From the NCBI GenBank assembly GCA_934047225.1, contig OW203997.1, positions 3,644,417 through 3,708,416 of the forward strand: a stretch of DNA of 64,000 nucleotides, in the 5' to 3' direction. This stretch comes from Ypsolopha sequella (Eukaryota; Arthropoda; Insecta; Lepidoptera; Ypsolophidae). Of the stretch, positions 1 to 10,708 are shown one piece after another (the stretch's first letter is position 1; every line of letters starts with the position of its first letter). The translations under genes were made by a program, and so were the position numbers. The notes beneath the pieces were generated by a model, which saw nothing but the letters and a program-made list of their open reading frames with translations, had not been told where the DNA came from and did not search any database.

Positions 1-179
1 AATAATTAAATTCAGTTGCGATTGAAGGCACTCGGTAACTTGCTTCTGAGGCTGACTGTACCCATCTTGGTTTTGGAAACAAGAGTAACCGAATTTGATT
101 ATTAAATAAAAATTTGGAAACTCGCGAAAATAAAATGGGTGTTTTTTGGAAACACAGGGCACCACCCGTTTCAAATATT

Positions 180-400
180 AACTGTGCAAGTTACAGTCCA
201 CACAGGTACACACACGTTTTATCTACGATTATCACGTCCCAGTGTTACACGATAATACTTACTTCGGGGACAAAATTTGGACCCACAACTTCCGAAACAC
301 ACAGAGCAAACACAAATGTGCCGCAACGGGATTTGATCCCGCGACCTTCTGATTAGCCATCAAGATGATGAAAACCACAAGACCAGGGGGTCGATCCGGT
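180..400 (-). repeat. tRNA-derived SINE
   Basis: On the minus strand a promoter-like head reads CTGGTCTTGTGGTTTTCATC (A-box region, 371-390) followed by GGGATCAAATCCCGT (B-box, 326-343). The body continues CACATTTGTGTTTGCTC. The same head-body combination recurs at 43190 (+) and 48621 (-), so this is one dispersed SINE family. It sits in the intron left of the pseudokinase N-lobe exon. Confidence 0.6.
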
Positions 401-480
401 GTCTGTCCATCATAATACTTGCTTTCTCCCATATTGACAAGTGCATGCTAGCCAGAAAGGCGGCTAAAAATGAAACTCAC

Positions 481-796
481 CTTGCACCAAATCATCTCCT
501 TCTTCCCCAAACTGCTGCAGAGGCACCAAGTCGCAGAACTCCGTAATCGCGTTCAAACTCAACGTCTGAGGTTGCACAGACTGCTGGCACACAATCTGAG
601 AAGCCATCTGTTCCTTGTGCAACATCAGAGTGACGTTCACTGGCCCTTGGTTGGAGTTCCACGTGGCTTGGTAGAAGATCCTCTTGCCGTTTTTGACGCA
701 GGATGTCTTGGACTGGACGGAGAAGTCGTTCCAGCGGAGGTTGGTGCAGGCTTTCAGGCCGCGGAGGGAAGGCTGCATGGCGGCGCTTTGTTGAAC
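481..796 (-). CDS. PEAK1/PRAG1-family pseudokinase, N-lobe exon
   Basis: Exon of 316 bases on the minus strand. The acceptor is ccctttcag just right of 796 and the donor GTGAGT occupies 480-475. It enters in phase 0, so the junction reads ...VLEQ-VQQSAAMQPSL, and it leaves in phase 1 after ...DDLVQ. The LRWNDF stretch followed by KRIFYQATW and GPVNVTLMLHKEQ fits the first beta strands of a kinase N-lobe. Where active kinases carry the VAIK lysine, this sequence reads VNVTL, so the lysine seems to be lost; this is an alignment by eye. The remaining kinase exons would lie left of base 1. The exon taken alone is not distinctive. Its assignment rests on compatible phase and position next to the two exons upstream. 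Confidence 0.7.
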
Positions 797-884
797 CTGA
801 AAGGGCAAACTTATCGTTACGCCGTATATCCTTGGTGTCAGAGTGTTACTGGAACAGCTAACCATCGTACACCCTCTTTTTAAC

Positions 885-1140
885 GACGATTTTTCCGTCC
901 CCAACGTGACTGGGTAAGCCATATCGCCGTACTGCAGGCACAAATACACGCTTTTTAGGGCACGCAGATTTACCTTAGAGTTTTCCTTCACTGCACAGTT
1001 CAACAAGTGGTTAGTATGCAAATGCTATGCACATCAATTTAGAACAACCCATGGGTGCTTGGTTGATCGGCAGGATTCGAACTCGGGTCTCTGCAAGACT
1101 AAGAGTCCTAATAACCGAGCTACCGCTTTTGTCACCCATG
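885..1140 (-). repeat. tRNA-derived SINE, second family
   Basis: On the minus strand TAGCTCGGTTATTAGG (A-box, 1107-1122) and GAGTTCGAATCC (B-box, 1073-1084) form a tRNA-like head. The body contains a stretch around AGCGTGTATTTGTG and CCAGTCACGTTGG. A diverged relative lies at 6200-6445. It is too degenerate outside the head to be a functional tRNA. Confidence 0.55.
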
Positions 1141-1437
1141 TGTGTTTCAAAATAAAAGAATTTTGTTTTTTTTGAACGGCTTTTTTGTGAGGTGTTTTAA
1201 AGGGGCTCCACAATGCTAAACATCGGTTTTGAATTAAATCCAGATCCGTCAAAGCGGATGGTAAAAAAAATGTAGTGTTTTTTGATACGAAGACAATTAT
1301 TAATTACACTTTATAAATAAATATACTTTCAATCTTCTTTTAGTTATATTGCTTTAAAAAGCATGAATTTTACGAGTAAAGCGATTCAAACGAATCCAAC
1401 ACAAACAGATACTAATTAGAAAAATTACAAAAAGATA

Positions 1438-1703
1438 TACAAGGTGAATTTGTGAACATCGTCCAAATTCATACCTGAGCCTGGGTAAGTTATCAGCATC
1501 ATGAACCAATAACGACTTTTGTAAAATTCATAAAATGAAATTTCGACTCCCCATAGTGATTCACTCAGGACTGGGAGTGACTTACTATGGGAAGTCGAAA
1601 TTTCGTTATACGAATTTCACAAAAATTTATATCGATTCATGATGCTGATCACTTACCAAGCCTCCTGTATGAGTTTGGACGTTGATCAAAAAGTCGCCTT
1701 GTA
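1438..1703. mobile_element. Foldback MITE, family FB1 copy 1
   Basis: A near-palindrome of about 266 bp runs from TACAAGGTGAATTTGTG to a matching CGCCTTGTA end, with the arms meeting near 1570. Two other copies lie at 34953-35217 and 55285-55550. Those two are flanked by TA on both sides, which fits Tc1/mariner-type insertion. This copy has TA on the left only. Confidence 0.7.
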
Positions 1704-1960
1704 TGTAGCCGTGATTTCAAAATAACTGAAGTTTTGCGTGCGCGGCATCTGATTACAGCAGGATAGACAGTTAAAAAGCAAAACCGAACCGGAACGCGAC
1801 CTGAGCAGCTGTCATGTCAAAAACAGCAGCTCCTGTTTTTTATTTATAATATTAGTTTAAATTCCCCTAATTCCACCAATTATTAGTGTTTTATTGTTGA
1901 AGACTGAAGACAAAAGACTGAATTTTACCATTGTTCAGCCCAATATTTTTGTTATCTTTA

Positions 1961-2154
1961 GAGCGTTTTCAGAGGAGATACTGCATGACACGATACAATG
2001 CGGTGACGACTTCGGTCCGTACGCCATACAGTTGTTCATACCCCATATGTCGTGCTGTGTGGTGTTGTTGCGTGCGTAAACGGTTCATACGTATGGCGTC
2101 CGGAGTCGTCACCGTAATTTATCATGTCGTGCGGTGGCTCGTCTGAAAACGCCC
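1961..2154. mobile_element. PIF/Harbinger-type MITE with TTA duplication
   Basis: The ends GAGCGTTTTCAGAGGAG and (reverse complement) GGGCGTTTTCAGACGAG are imperfect inverted repeats. TTA stands directly outside both ends (1958-1960 and 2155-2157). A 3-bp TTA/TAA duplication is typical of PIF/Harbinger. A truncated relative sharing the GGCCGGAGTCGTCACCGC stretch lies at 31340-31532. No protein is encoded. Confidence 0.7.
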
Positions 2155-2476
2155 TTACTGTGCGTATTCCTTACATTTGCCGGGCATTTGTCACCAGATT
2201 TTACATAGGTACCTACATATCGGCCGGTGTTTACCTATTAAACAAAAAAGTGTTAAACATATGACTTAAAATTTAAAGTTTATGTCGCCGTCCTGTGGTC
2301 CTATAATTGATGTAATGGGAATTAAATGGACAGTACTTTGAGAGTTTGAAAGTTTGAAATAACATGTTCCGACAAATGCTAATCGAAAGATGGCATAATG
2401 AACATTTCAAAACACACGCCGAAGAGTTGTTGAAATCATGTCATCAAGGAGGAGGAGGTACTTAAACGATCATTAC

Positions 2477-3147
2477 CTGTTCTAAGACTTGCGCAAGCGC
2501 TTCGTGGTTAGCAATGATGACTGCACCGTAATTGTCTTCCAAGTTTCTGTGGACAACACTCCGTCCTTTTCTGATGCGAAGCTTGTTGGTTGTGGTTTTT
2601 GGTGCCATCTCGTTCTGATAATCTTCACTGCAAGGACTGTCCATGTTGTCGTTTGAACTGTAGAAACTGTATGGCGAATAGATCTCTGATTCCGTCTCAC
2701 TCCCACAATATGGCAGAGATGATCTGTTAAAGCCGTTTGGATATTTTGGGTATTCAGTGTTACTCTCTTCGCTCTTCCTACCTGTTCTAGGTGGAGGCGA
2801 AATTTCGCCTTCTCTGGGTTTGATGGCGGAATCACATTCCGGGGAGCTTGATCTAGCGTGGTTTACGTATTCGTAATCGCTGTCACTGTTTTTCGCCGAA
2901 TCACAAGCGTTATCCTCTATGCAGCTATCGTTGTCATATTTAGCGGAATTGTATACATCATCGTAGTTATGAATGATTGCCTCGTTGGTGGCTTGGACGA
3001 GTTCCTGCATTTGTGGTCCGTCGTCGAGTTCGTCTTTATCGTCGGTGATTGGTGTCCTTCGTTTTGGAAGTTCTAGCTGGGCTTCTCTTTCTCGCATGCT
3101 GGCAGTGCGCTCTGGCTTCCGTGGAGCTAGTGCTGATCTTATTTCTC
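2477..3147 (-). CDS. PEAK1/PRAG1-family pseudokinase, exon preceding the kinase fold
   Basis: Exon of 671 bases on the minus strand. The acceptor is tttgcgactttcag just right of 3147 and the donor GTAATG occupies 2476-2471. It enters in phase 1, so the final G of the upstream exon completes a Gly codon and gives ...IYANLG-EIRSALAPRKPER. It leaves in phase 0 after ...EALAQVLEQ. The protein is acidic and disordered, with PRKPERTASMRE (a possible 14-3-3-type basic Ser site) and PPPRTGRKS. The last 30 residues (RNLEDNYGAVIIANHEALAQ) look helical. In PEAK1 and PRAG1 a helix at this point forms part of the split helical dimerisation (SHED) domain flanking the kinase fold. I infer the same role here from position and pattern; no structure prediction was run. 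Confidence 0.8.
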
Positions 3148-3256
3148 CTGAAAGTCGCAAATAAAACACAAGTAAATACAGATTCTATGTTAATTGCTGA
3201 ACACTTGATATAAAAAAAGATACCTACGGTTTTGAAGTGAGAGAAGTGTAACTTAC

Positions 3257-3322
3257 GGAAGACACTCCATACTGGTATTCTTCGTGATGTTTTGGTTTCG
3301 TTTAATGTGAAAGATGACTTAG
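3257..3322 (-). other. Candidate 66-nt alternative exon of the PEAK-like gene
   Basis: Inside the phase-1 intron 3148-3592 a strong donor GTAAGT occupies 3256-3251 on the minus strand. It is preceded by a frame open from 3479 with no stop. A pyrimidine-rich acceptor (tttaatttacgctcag) ends at 3323. The enclosed 66 bases would enter and leave in phase 1 and insert about 22 residues (including KSSFTLNETKTSRRIPVW) without a frameshift. An alternative acceptor at ttacgcgcag upstream would also be in phase. Only splice logic supports this; no transcript evidence is available. Confidence 0.25.
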
Positions 3323-3592
3323 CTGAGCGTAAATTAAAAGACGATTTTGCTGCGCGTAATGTAAACCGACTTCTAAGACTTGACCAAGATATCTTTCTTT
3401 CAGACCAAGACATGATACTTGTCCAAAAAACCAAGGATAATTTAAAAGCTGTTTTTTTGGCACTTCTGTCCTCGAGCACAGTTCACAACGTTATGAATTC
3501 ATTGATAAGGAAGTAGAATCTTTGAATGCTCTCTAATTTTATGTAATAGAAACAGGTATTATGTAAACGTTATGCGTGACACGAAAACTTAC

Positions 3593-6131
3593 CTAGATTT
3601 GCATAAATATTAGTGTCACTCTTGCTTGGTGCTGCGACCCAGGCCTGCTGTTTTTGTTTTTTTTGAAGAACTGCAGATTTTGGTGGCGGTGGTCTAGCAG
3701 GCTTTGCAGGACTTAATGTTACTCCTTTGTATTCTTCACTGGAACATCTGGGTGGAGGTGGAGGTTTGTTGATAACTTTCGTGGTTGTTTCAGGTTCAGT
3801 GTTGCTGCTGCTTGCACTATAAATAGATGACACATCATCGTGACTCATTCGTCTCAGACTTTCAGCAATTTCGTTGGTCTTGACGACTTCGACACCGTTG
3901 GATCCGTTAATGTCTAAAGGATGGATGATTACAAGACGTGGCTTAGGTTTTGGAACGTAGTCGTAAATTTCTTCAGGTTTTGGGGTTTGTTTACAGACTG
4001 TGGGCACGCTTAGCTCTTTCTTGTCCAAATCTTTAGATGAACCGATTCTGAGGAGCTTTTTGATCGAGAATTTATATTTTCCTTTGCGTTTCTCTTCAAT
4101 CAGTAAGTTATCGTGGGACAGTGATATGTTTCTTCTTGGTGCTGGTTCAGGGACAGTTTCAACTGGACGTCTGACTTCTTGCATTTCTTCCACTGGTTTA
4201 GATTTAGGTGCTATTGATATGGTAGCTCTGTCCCTCTTTTCTTTTTCTCTAACGACTGGTGAGTCTGATTTCATGTACGTGTTTGGCTTTCTTTGGAACA
4301 AGTTATTGTGGAATTCTTCTATTGAAGGTGACGATGGTGGTGTAGGGGCTTTGCGTTTGGTCATACTGTTCAAGGAAGTATCACTATCTTGTTTAGTCAG
4401 AACTGGCTTCGCGTAGTAAATTGGCTCAGGTTTCTCCTCTTGAACTTCTGTAATTTCGTTGTTCTTTTCTTCAGTAAGAATTTCCTTGATAGACCGCACT
4501 TCATCTTCTTTTCTTGGATTTATATTTTGTTGCAACTGCATTGCAAGTTGTTGTTGGTGATGTGTCTTTTTAGTTGTTGTTTGTTTTATGACTGACATAG
4601 GTTTGACTGGAAGTTTAGGCTTTTCTGGAAGGGCAGGTTTTGTGGAAGGTATAATGTCAATCATGCCATGCAAAAAAGACGGGCGTGGGTCCATTGTAGG
4701 CATTGGACTTTTAGGAAGTGCCGGGGCTTCAGTTGGTTCATCTGGATCAGCTCTGCCATCCGGCTCCCCAGCAAGCTCTCTACTCGCTTCAGCTGAGAAA
4801 ATTGGAGTTTCATGTTGTTTGGGTATTATAGATGGCAAATCTAAAATAGGGCTCTGGAATGTCGAATAACCACTGCTTTGTCCATCAGCTTTTCTTAGTT
4901 GCCCTATGGGTGACAGTTTGATATTCTTGTTCTCGTTATCGTTAAATACTTTGATCTTTACAGTTTCTTCACATTTGTTGGTCTCTGAAAAGTTGCCACT
5001 GTCATCGTTGTCGGAATCTAGATGACCATTGAAGCTTTCATCATCAGAGGCAACAGAATTTTCAGCGGTGGAGTTCAAGGTCTCAACAGCTGAGTCAACG
5101 CTGGTATTATCAATGTTGATTTTACAAAATTTAAACTCTGACCTTGTGGAAAGGTCTACTTTAGGTCTCGGTGAGTTTTTGGTTATCGGCGAATGCCTCA
5201 CAATACTGTTTTTCCTCATATCGCTTGTTTCTTTTTTATCATTTTCTTCTTGTATAATGACATCTTCTTTGATCTTTTCTTCAATAACAGTGGGTTTTGT
5301 ACAAGTGGTTTGTGTCAGACTTAGGTCAGTTCCGGCGGATATTCGGTTCTGTTCCAAAGTTTCAGATATCTCTTCTAGCAATGATTTTTCAGTACAAATC
5401 ATTTCGGTAGTACTTTCGGTATTTGTACTTATGATCGTTTCAGATTCCTTAACATACGAAGTTAGTATAATGTTTGTTTTGTAGTTGTTCGAAGTTTCTT
5501 CGGTCGGTGGATTCGTTAAATGTATGACGGCGGGTTTTCGTACATGTGACTTTACTATGGGACTCTTTACTGTTTCTTGTCCAAAAGGAGTTACAGACAC
5601 CATGAGCGTCTTCTTTTTTCCATCAGAATCTGTTTGCACTTTACCAAGCATCAATGACGTGTATGACTTGCTTACTGAATCACCTAGCAAATTTGCTTTA
5701 ACTGTATTAAAATCTGTATTCGCTTTGGTGATTTTATAAAGCTCTCTTTCTTCCTCTGTATCAGGGAACGAGTCTTCATCGCCATTGTCTTCGGAAACTT
5801 CAAACTCTTCACCGTCAGACCAGTCGTCGCCTCCATAACCTATGATACTCGATACCTCTTCTGGAAACTTGACATTTCTTTTCCCTTTCTTCTTCGGATG
5901 GATTTTCAAGATGCTCGGGGGTGTTTTCTTAAAGAAAGTGCTTCGTTGATGGAAGGGTGTGTTTATGTACTTGCTTCCGTCTGTCGTTCGCTCCTGCTGC
6001 TTCAAATGGTCTTCTCGTGACTTGAAACAGTTGGAGCAGAAATCTTTCTTCCAAGCATTCTGCACGAAGTTGTGGCATACTGGTGACATCTTGCCCCGTG
6101 AGTACCGTCGGTTGATCACATAACTGGCATT
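3593..6131 (-). CDS. PEAK1/PRAG1-family pseudokinase scaffold, large N-terminal exon
   Basis: This is an internal coding exon of 2539 bases (846 codons plus one base) on the minus strand. The acceptor is ttgttccag just right of 6131 and the donor GTAAGT occupies 3592-3587; the exon begins in phase 0 and ends in phase 1. Near the start a C-x2-F-x4-W-K-x3-C-x2-C-F motif is visible, which matches the N-terminal motif I know from vertebrate PEAK1 and PRAG1. Next come an acidic stretch (DDWSDGEEFEV), long Ser/Thr-rich low-complexity sequence, proline-rich SH3-type motifs (PALPEKPKLPVKP, KPARPPPPK), an EPIYYAKP motif (codons 4427-4410) resembling the Csk-binding EPIYA of PRAG1, and IYANL at the very end (3608-3594), an SH2-type YxN site. 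PEAK proteins are catalytically dead scaffolds that recruit Grb2, Shc, Crk and Csk at focal adhesions. Those partners are inferred from the family. The true start codon is not seen; an ATG inside the exon (GKMSP) is a less likely start. Confidence 0.85.
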
Positions 6132-7266
6132 CTGGAACAAGAGAAATATAAAAGGTTAATTATATAAAATAAGAAACATCATCTGTTCTCGTCACACTTA
6201 TGACATCGACGATTTTAACATCCCAACGTTATAGTGGGTTAGCCTTATCGTCGTAGTTGGGACACAAATACACGCTTTTTTGTTTAGAGCATGCAGGTTT
6301 ATGTTTAGGTGTTTTCCTCCACCTTTCAGCAATTAGTAAGTATAAAAAGAATATGTACATCAATTCCGAAAAAGTCATTGGTGCATAATGCTCGACTGGC
6401 GGGAATCGAGATTGAGGACTGAGCTGTCGCTGCTTAAGGATTAATAATGTAATCCAAATAAGCATACAGGCTTGTAGATACTGCCTATTATGTATTCACG
6501 AGCCTTATTCGCTGCAAATTAAGTTGAATGCAATGTAAACTAAGTCAAACGAGCTGTCAAGGTAACCGGGCTTTAGTGTCCTTTAAACTTTATCATTGAC
6601 GATTATAGTGGATACGTTCATATTTTATCCTTTCTAAAAGGATTTGTCGCCGACGTTTTATCTGCGACAACGAGCATTTGAGCGTGACTATGACTATTCA
6701 AAATGATTTGATAGCGAATGTCCTATAAATCTATCGATGACACTCGGTAAATACTGGTTTTGAGTCATGTATTTATCATTTTGTTATTCTTGGTATCGCA
6801 AACGACATTGCACAGCTACTTTCTCCACAAATATGTCGAGTATGGATGTCACCTTCGGCATTGAAAGAATAATACGCTTATTATGCATGGTTCGATGTGA
6901 ATTAAATTTGTTTGTAGTAGACGCAAGTGGCTCGTGGCCTGGTTAAGAAAACCTTCAACAGGATAGCGTATGCAACTGAAATACACACATAATGTAAAAT
7001 ACAAAATATGTTTAAAAATACATTTCATTTGAGCTACACACCTGTATTCTGTATTATAAATATTTTTCAAATATTATGAGAATGAACTACAATATAAAAA
7101 AACAAACGGAAAAAAAACAAAAACATTATGTAGTAATTATGTAATGAATATTTTTTGTATTTTGCCCGAGCTCCCGGAGAAAAATTTTCGGCTCAGCCGT
7201 TTTTAGTTGCCACTGACAGATAGACGTCGAAACATTATGCTTATTTGTTTTTTTGCGGCTTCAATT
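6132..7266. other. Intron or upstream DNA of the PEAK-like gene
   Basis: No exon upstream of 6131 could be recognised here. A diverged copy of the SINE at 885 occupies about 6200-6445 (minus strand). The remaining AT-rich sequence shows nothing I can identify. Confidence 0.4.
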
Positions 7267-7274
7267 GTCTAGGG

Positions 7275-7690
7275 CAGGGTTTCTTAAACTGGGGTCCATG
7301 GACCCCCAAGGGGTCCGTAGCGTGAGTGCTAGGGGTCCGTGACATGATGTCTGATACCGAACGCCGCACAGCGCTATTGTGTTTCATGTGAAAATGAAAA
7401 TAAAACGAAAATATGTATTGATTCAATATGAACAAAACATTAGGTTATATAATATACACAATACAAACAAACCTTTGTTACTTTTCGGTGACAAGTGGAA
7501 GTAAAATATTGCTTTTCGTGATAGTTCGTGCTCGATTCGATGGGAATGTAAGTTTAAAACATTATTACAAATTTTTTTTTATTTCTTAAAACGTAGTAAT
7601 TGCTTTGTCTGTAATCAGGTTTGGAAGGGTTCCATCAGTTTTTGAAATATTGCAAGGGGTCCGTGTCTACCAAAAGTTTAAGAATCCCTG
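7275..7690. mobile_element. hAT MITE with 8-bp duplication GTCTAGGG
   Basis: The 5' end CAGGGTTTCTTAAACTGGGG and the reverse complement of the 3' end, CAGGGATTCTTAAACTTTTG, are inverted repeats. The 8-bp sequence gtctaggg stands at 7267-7274 and again at 7691-7698, a perfect hAT-type target-site duplication. The 416-bp interior carries no recognisable transposase. Similar ends (CAGYGTTTCYTAA type) occur at 27612-28008. Confidence 0.85.
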
Positions 7691-7698
7691 GTCTAGGG

Positions 7699-9275
7699 GC
7701 TCTGGATGTCTAAGTCTGGGCCTGCTTAGAGACAGAACATGCTAGATCATCTCTCTCTTTATAGTTTTTTGGCGGTCAGCATGCTATTCGTGTATCTAAA
7801 CTAAACTACATACATTGTTACATAATTTTATATGGTCTCGGATATGCGAATCGAATTATTATTGATTGTGTTCTATTTTAAATTGCGTCATGTCTGTGTC
7901 GATAAAATATGTTATAGGTATTGTACTCATATTTCCTGTTAATTATTCAAATAATGTTTAAATGTTAATTTATATAAAATTTACAATTGTTAGGATTATT
8001 TAGTTTTAATTTTAGGTATTTTTTGTTATTTAATTATTGAAGTTGTTATGTAATAAATAAATAATTAAGTATTTAAAAAAAAATATATAAATTGGCGTAG
8101 GTACATACCTACCTTATTTGACGTGTAAGTTATCAATGGATCTGCTATAATTTCGTCACTAAATTGCGGTTTTATACAAATCCTAATTTATATTTATACA
8201 TATATTTCGTCATGACATACATCCGAGGGGTATCAGAGGTGTCTACGAGTGTGGACTGTCAACATACATCTAAACATCATCAGCTTTCCTATTTTTCACT
8301 TTAACATTTTACAGCAGAACCCTGTAGCTCATCAGTAGCTAAGCAGATTCAAGAACAAAAAGGATGCACCGCAATACAACCTACTCATCGATTGGCACAA
8401 TCTCTTTAGATTGATGCAACACCCGAGGCCATCGCACCATCCCCGGCAGAACACTATCCTTGACTAACAAAGCCAGCTAAATGGTGTCATCTGCCTGACA
8501 AACGCTTCTCTTCAGTCCAAACGGGCTGTGTTGATTCTTAGCTCTTTAGAATAAAGTATATTTTGGCTGCACGTTTAAGTTTGCCAGTGAGATCATCAGC
8601 TAGGCTTCGTTTTCAGAATGTGGTTTGTTTCTGGTACCTAGCATGGATGAATCCACATCAGAAACTTAGTACATCTGGTGTAAATCACCAAAATCACACA
8701 ATCTACAAATTACTAAATAACTTTCAAGGGACACCTTTTGGCGAAAAGATATTAAGGCGCTACCTAAAAGTTTTAGCGTCGCTGTTACTCCATATGCGAA
8801 AAAACCCTCAGTGCGAGTGGGACGGATTCGTGTAGAAGAAGCAAAAAGTCGGTTTTTTATTAATATAAAATGTAATAAGCTATTTTTTCAAAAAGATTTA
8901 CAAGGAGACTTAACAAATACATAATACCCACATTTTGAATGCAATTTCACTATGAAATTAGTTAGGATTTCAGAATTACAGGAAAAATAAAACAATTTAG
9001 ATGTCAGAAAATTTCATCCAATCGCGTTTTCCTTCAATGAGAATCATAATCAAATACTCAATAAACATTTACCCAAAAATGAAATACGTAGATGACGTTA
9101 CAGTGGAGTAAATGGATTCGAAAAAAACCCATATTTTTTTTTTTGATATCGCCATAACTAGCCTTCTAGCGCAAGGGAGGCATTGTATTCATGTGTAAAA
9201 TTTCAATTGGAATTTTAAGTTTCGTTGGTAAAGTTAATATTAAGTTGGATATTATTACGATTAAAAGAGTATAAC
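7699..9275. other. Non-coding stretch with one relic of the TTAA family
   Basis: Between 8745 and 8875 a decayed internal piece of the TTAA-A family is seen (cagtgcgagtgggacggattcg). The rest (7699-8740, 8880-9275) is AT-rich and I see nothing in it. Confidence 0.4.
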
Positions 9276-9562
9276 TACACTGGTGGACATAAAAATCGAC
9301 TCAAGCATTGTTGTTCTACATTTAAGGAAATAACCCAATCATACAAACATAAACATATGAAATATATAACATATCATTTTAAAGGTATAGGCCTCCACCT
9401 TTGATTAAATGCATTTTTGTCTTAAAGCATTTGCTACACAGGCTGTAATTTTTTTTTAAGTGATGAATTAATAAATATTGAAATAATCAAATAGCGAAAA
9501 ATTAAAAAAAAAAAAACCTTCTCTTACAAAATCATTCATTTATTTATTAATTAATTTTAACA

Positions 9563-9619
9563 TTAATACTTCGTGTTCCCCCCTCTAACCCTTATAACTG
9601 CTTGCAGCCGGTTCTTCAT
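9563..9619 (-). pseudogene. Tc1 transposase C-terminal remnant
   Basis: The minus strand reads MKNRLQAVIRVRGGNTKY followed by a stop. This matches the conserved C-terminus of Tc1 transposases (RLQAVIxAxGGxTKY). The upstream frame gives KLIRP and then the rest of the gene is missing. The element is therefore a deletion derivative that could move only with a transposase supplied from elsewhere. Confidence 0.75.
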
Positions 9620-9730
9620 TGGCCTAATAAGTTTTTAATTAATTAAATGAATTTCACGTCCTGTATACCGAATACTTTTAAACCAAAATGCATTTATTCA
9701 AAGATGGAGGCCTATACCTTTAAAATGATA

Positions 9731-9922
9731 TACAGGGTGGAAAAAATTTAAGGGCCCTGGAGGGGAACTACCTTAAATCCTTTAGTTAGCTCATTTTACT
9801 GAAAGGAAACATTCCTTTATTTTTTAAAAGAAACAAAACTGCATTCAAAGATATTCTGAAATTCGCTTGTCTCACCCGGGAATCGAACCCTCCAGGGCCC
9901 TTTCATTTTTTCCACCCTGTAT
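9731..9922. mobile_element. Nested MITE with TACAGGGTGGAAAA ends
   Basis: TACAGGGTGGAAAAAATTTA at the left is matched by the inverted end ttttttccaccctgta at the right. The GGGCCCTGGAGG / CCTCCAGGGCCC stretches extend the inverted repeat. Comparing the interrupted arm with the intact arm of the host Tc1 element shows that this element entered later at a TA-rich site. Confidence 0.7.
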
Positions 9923-10199
9923 ATATTTCATATGTTTGTTTGTATGATTGGGTTATTCCCTTGAATGTAGGACAACAATGCTTGAGTCGATTTTTATGTC
10001 CACCAGTGTATAACCGAATATGGTAAGTTTGACCGAAAGGTCGAGTCTCTCTCGTAACAGTCAAGGTTAGACACTTTTTGGCGCGTTTCGAATTCTAGCT
10101 TTTAACATTTTATTGCTATTGCTATCCTATATATCCTAGACATACACCAAACATTTTTAAAATTATGTTTTCAAATTCAAGAAAAAACCAGCTTGTTAT

Positions 10200-10485
10200 T
10201 CAAGAAAAATCGGCCAAGTGCGAGTCGGACTCGGCAACGAAGGGTTCCGTACCATTATCTATAAAAACGGTAAAAAAATCAATTCTGTTGTATGGGAGCC
10301 CCCTTAAATATTTATTTTATTCTGTTTTTTAGTATTTGTTGTTATAGCGGCAACAAAAATACATAATCTCTGAAAATTTCAACTGTCTACCTATGACGGT
10401 TCATGAGATACAGCCTGGTGACTGACAGACGGACAGCGGAGTTTTAGTAATAGGTTCCCTTTGGGTACGGAATCCTAAAAGTCAA
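10200..10485 (-). repeat. Dispersed repeat family R1 (GGCCAAGTGCGAGTCGG)
   Basis: The block starts with cggccaagtgcgagtcggac and gggttccgtacc and ends with gacggacagcgg and gggtacggaatcc. The same block, more or less complete, occurs at about 15455-16255, 28670-29220 and 56335-56660. I recognise it as a common lepidopteran interspersed repeat but cannot assign its class. Confidence 0.55.
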
Positions 10486-10708
10486 TGTAAGAAGGGGACA
10501 TTAAGATTTCTTGAGTATCTACTTATTTGTATTTTTAAACATGTTGATTTGACGATATTGTAGTGTAGGTTGGGCGATAGATAAAGTTATTTTATTTTTG
10601 TTTGATTTTATGCATTATCGTACAAATGAGACGACAAATCTTTTTGTATGGCATCAGAATCTGACCCTCATCCCTTAACTTAGTCTTACCCAACTGAATA
10701 AACTTTAA

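Larger units (their letters stand above)
797..2476 (-). other. Intron of the PEAK-like gene, filled with mobile elements
   Basis: This 1680-base phase-0 intron contains a tRNA-derived SINE (885-1140), a TA-flanked foldback element (1438-1703) and a Harbinger-type MITE (1961-2154). The rest is AT-rich sequence without recognisable content. Confidence 0.75.
9278..10008 (-). mobile_element. Tc1-type transposon, internally deleted, with a nested MITE
   Basis: The inverted ends CACTGGTGGACATAAAAATC (left) and its complement (right) are flanked by TA at 9276-9277 and 10009-10010, as expected for Tc1/mariner. Each arm is well over 100 bp long. Between the arms a short minus-strand piece encodes the last residues of a Tc1 transposase. 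A second element (9731-9922) is inserted in the right arm and splits it. Confidence 0.8.

Noticed and set aside
464..1021. A single 185-codon gene on the minus strand
   Set aside because: Only 481-796 behaves as an exon; the upstream part of the frame is intron sequence before a good acceptor, and the frame runs on past a GTGAGT donor.
4000..5739. Plus-strand frames of 138, 151 and 84 codons
   Set aside because: They are antisense shadows of the large pseudokinase exon.
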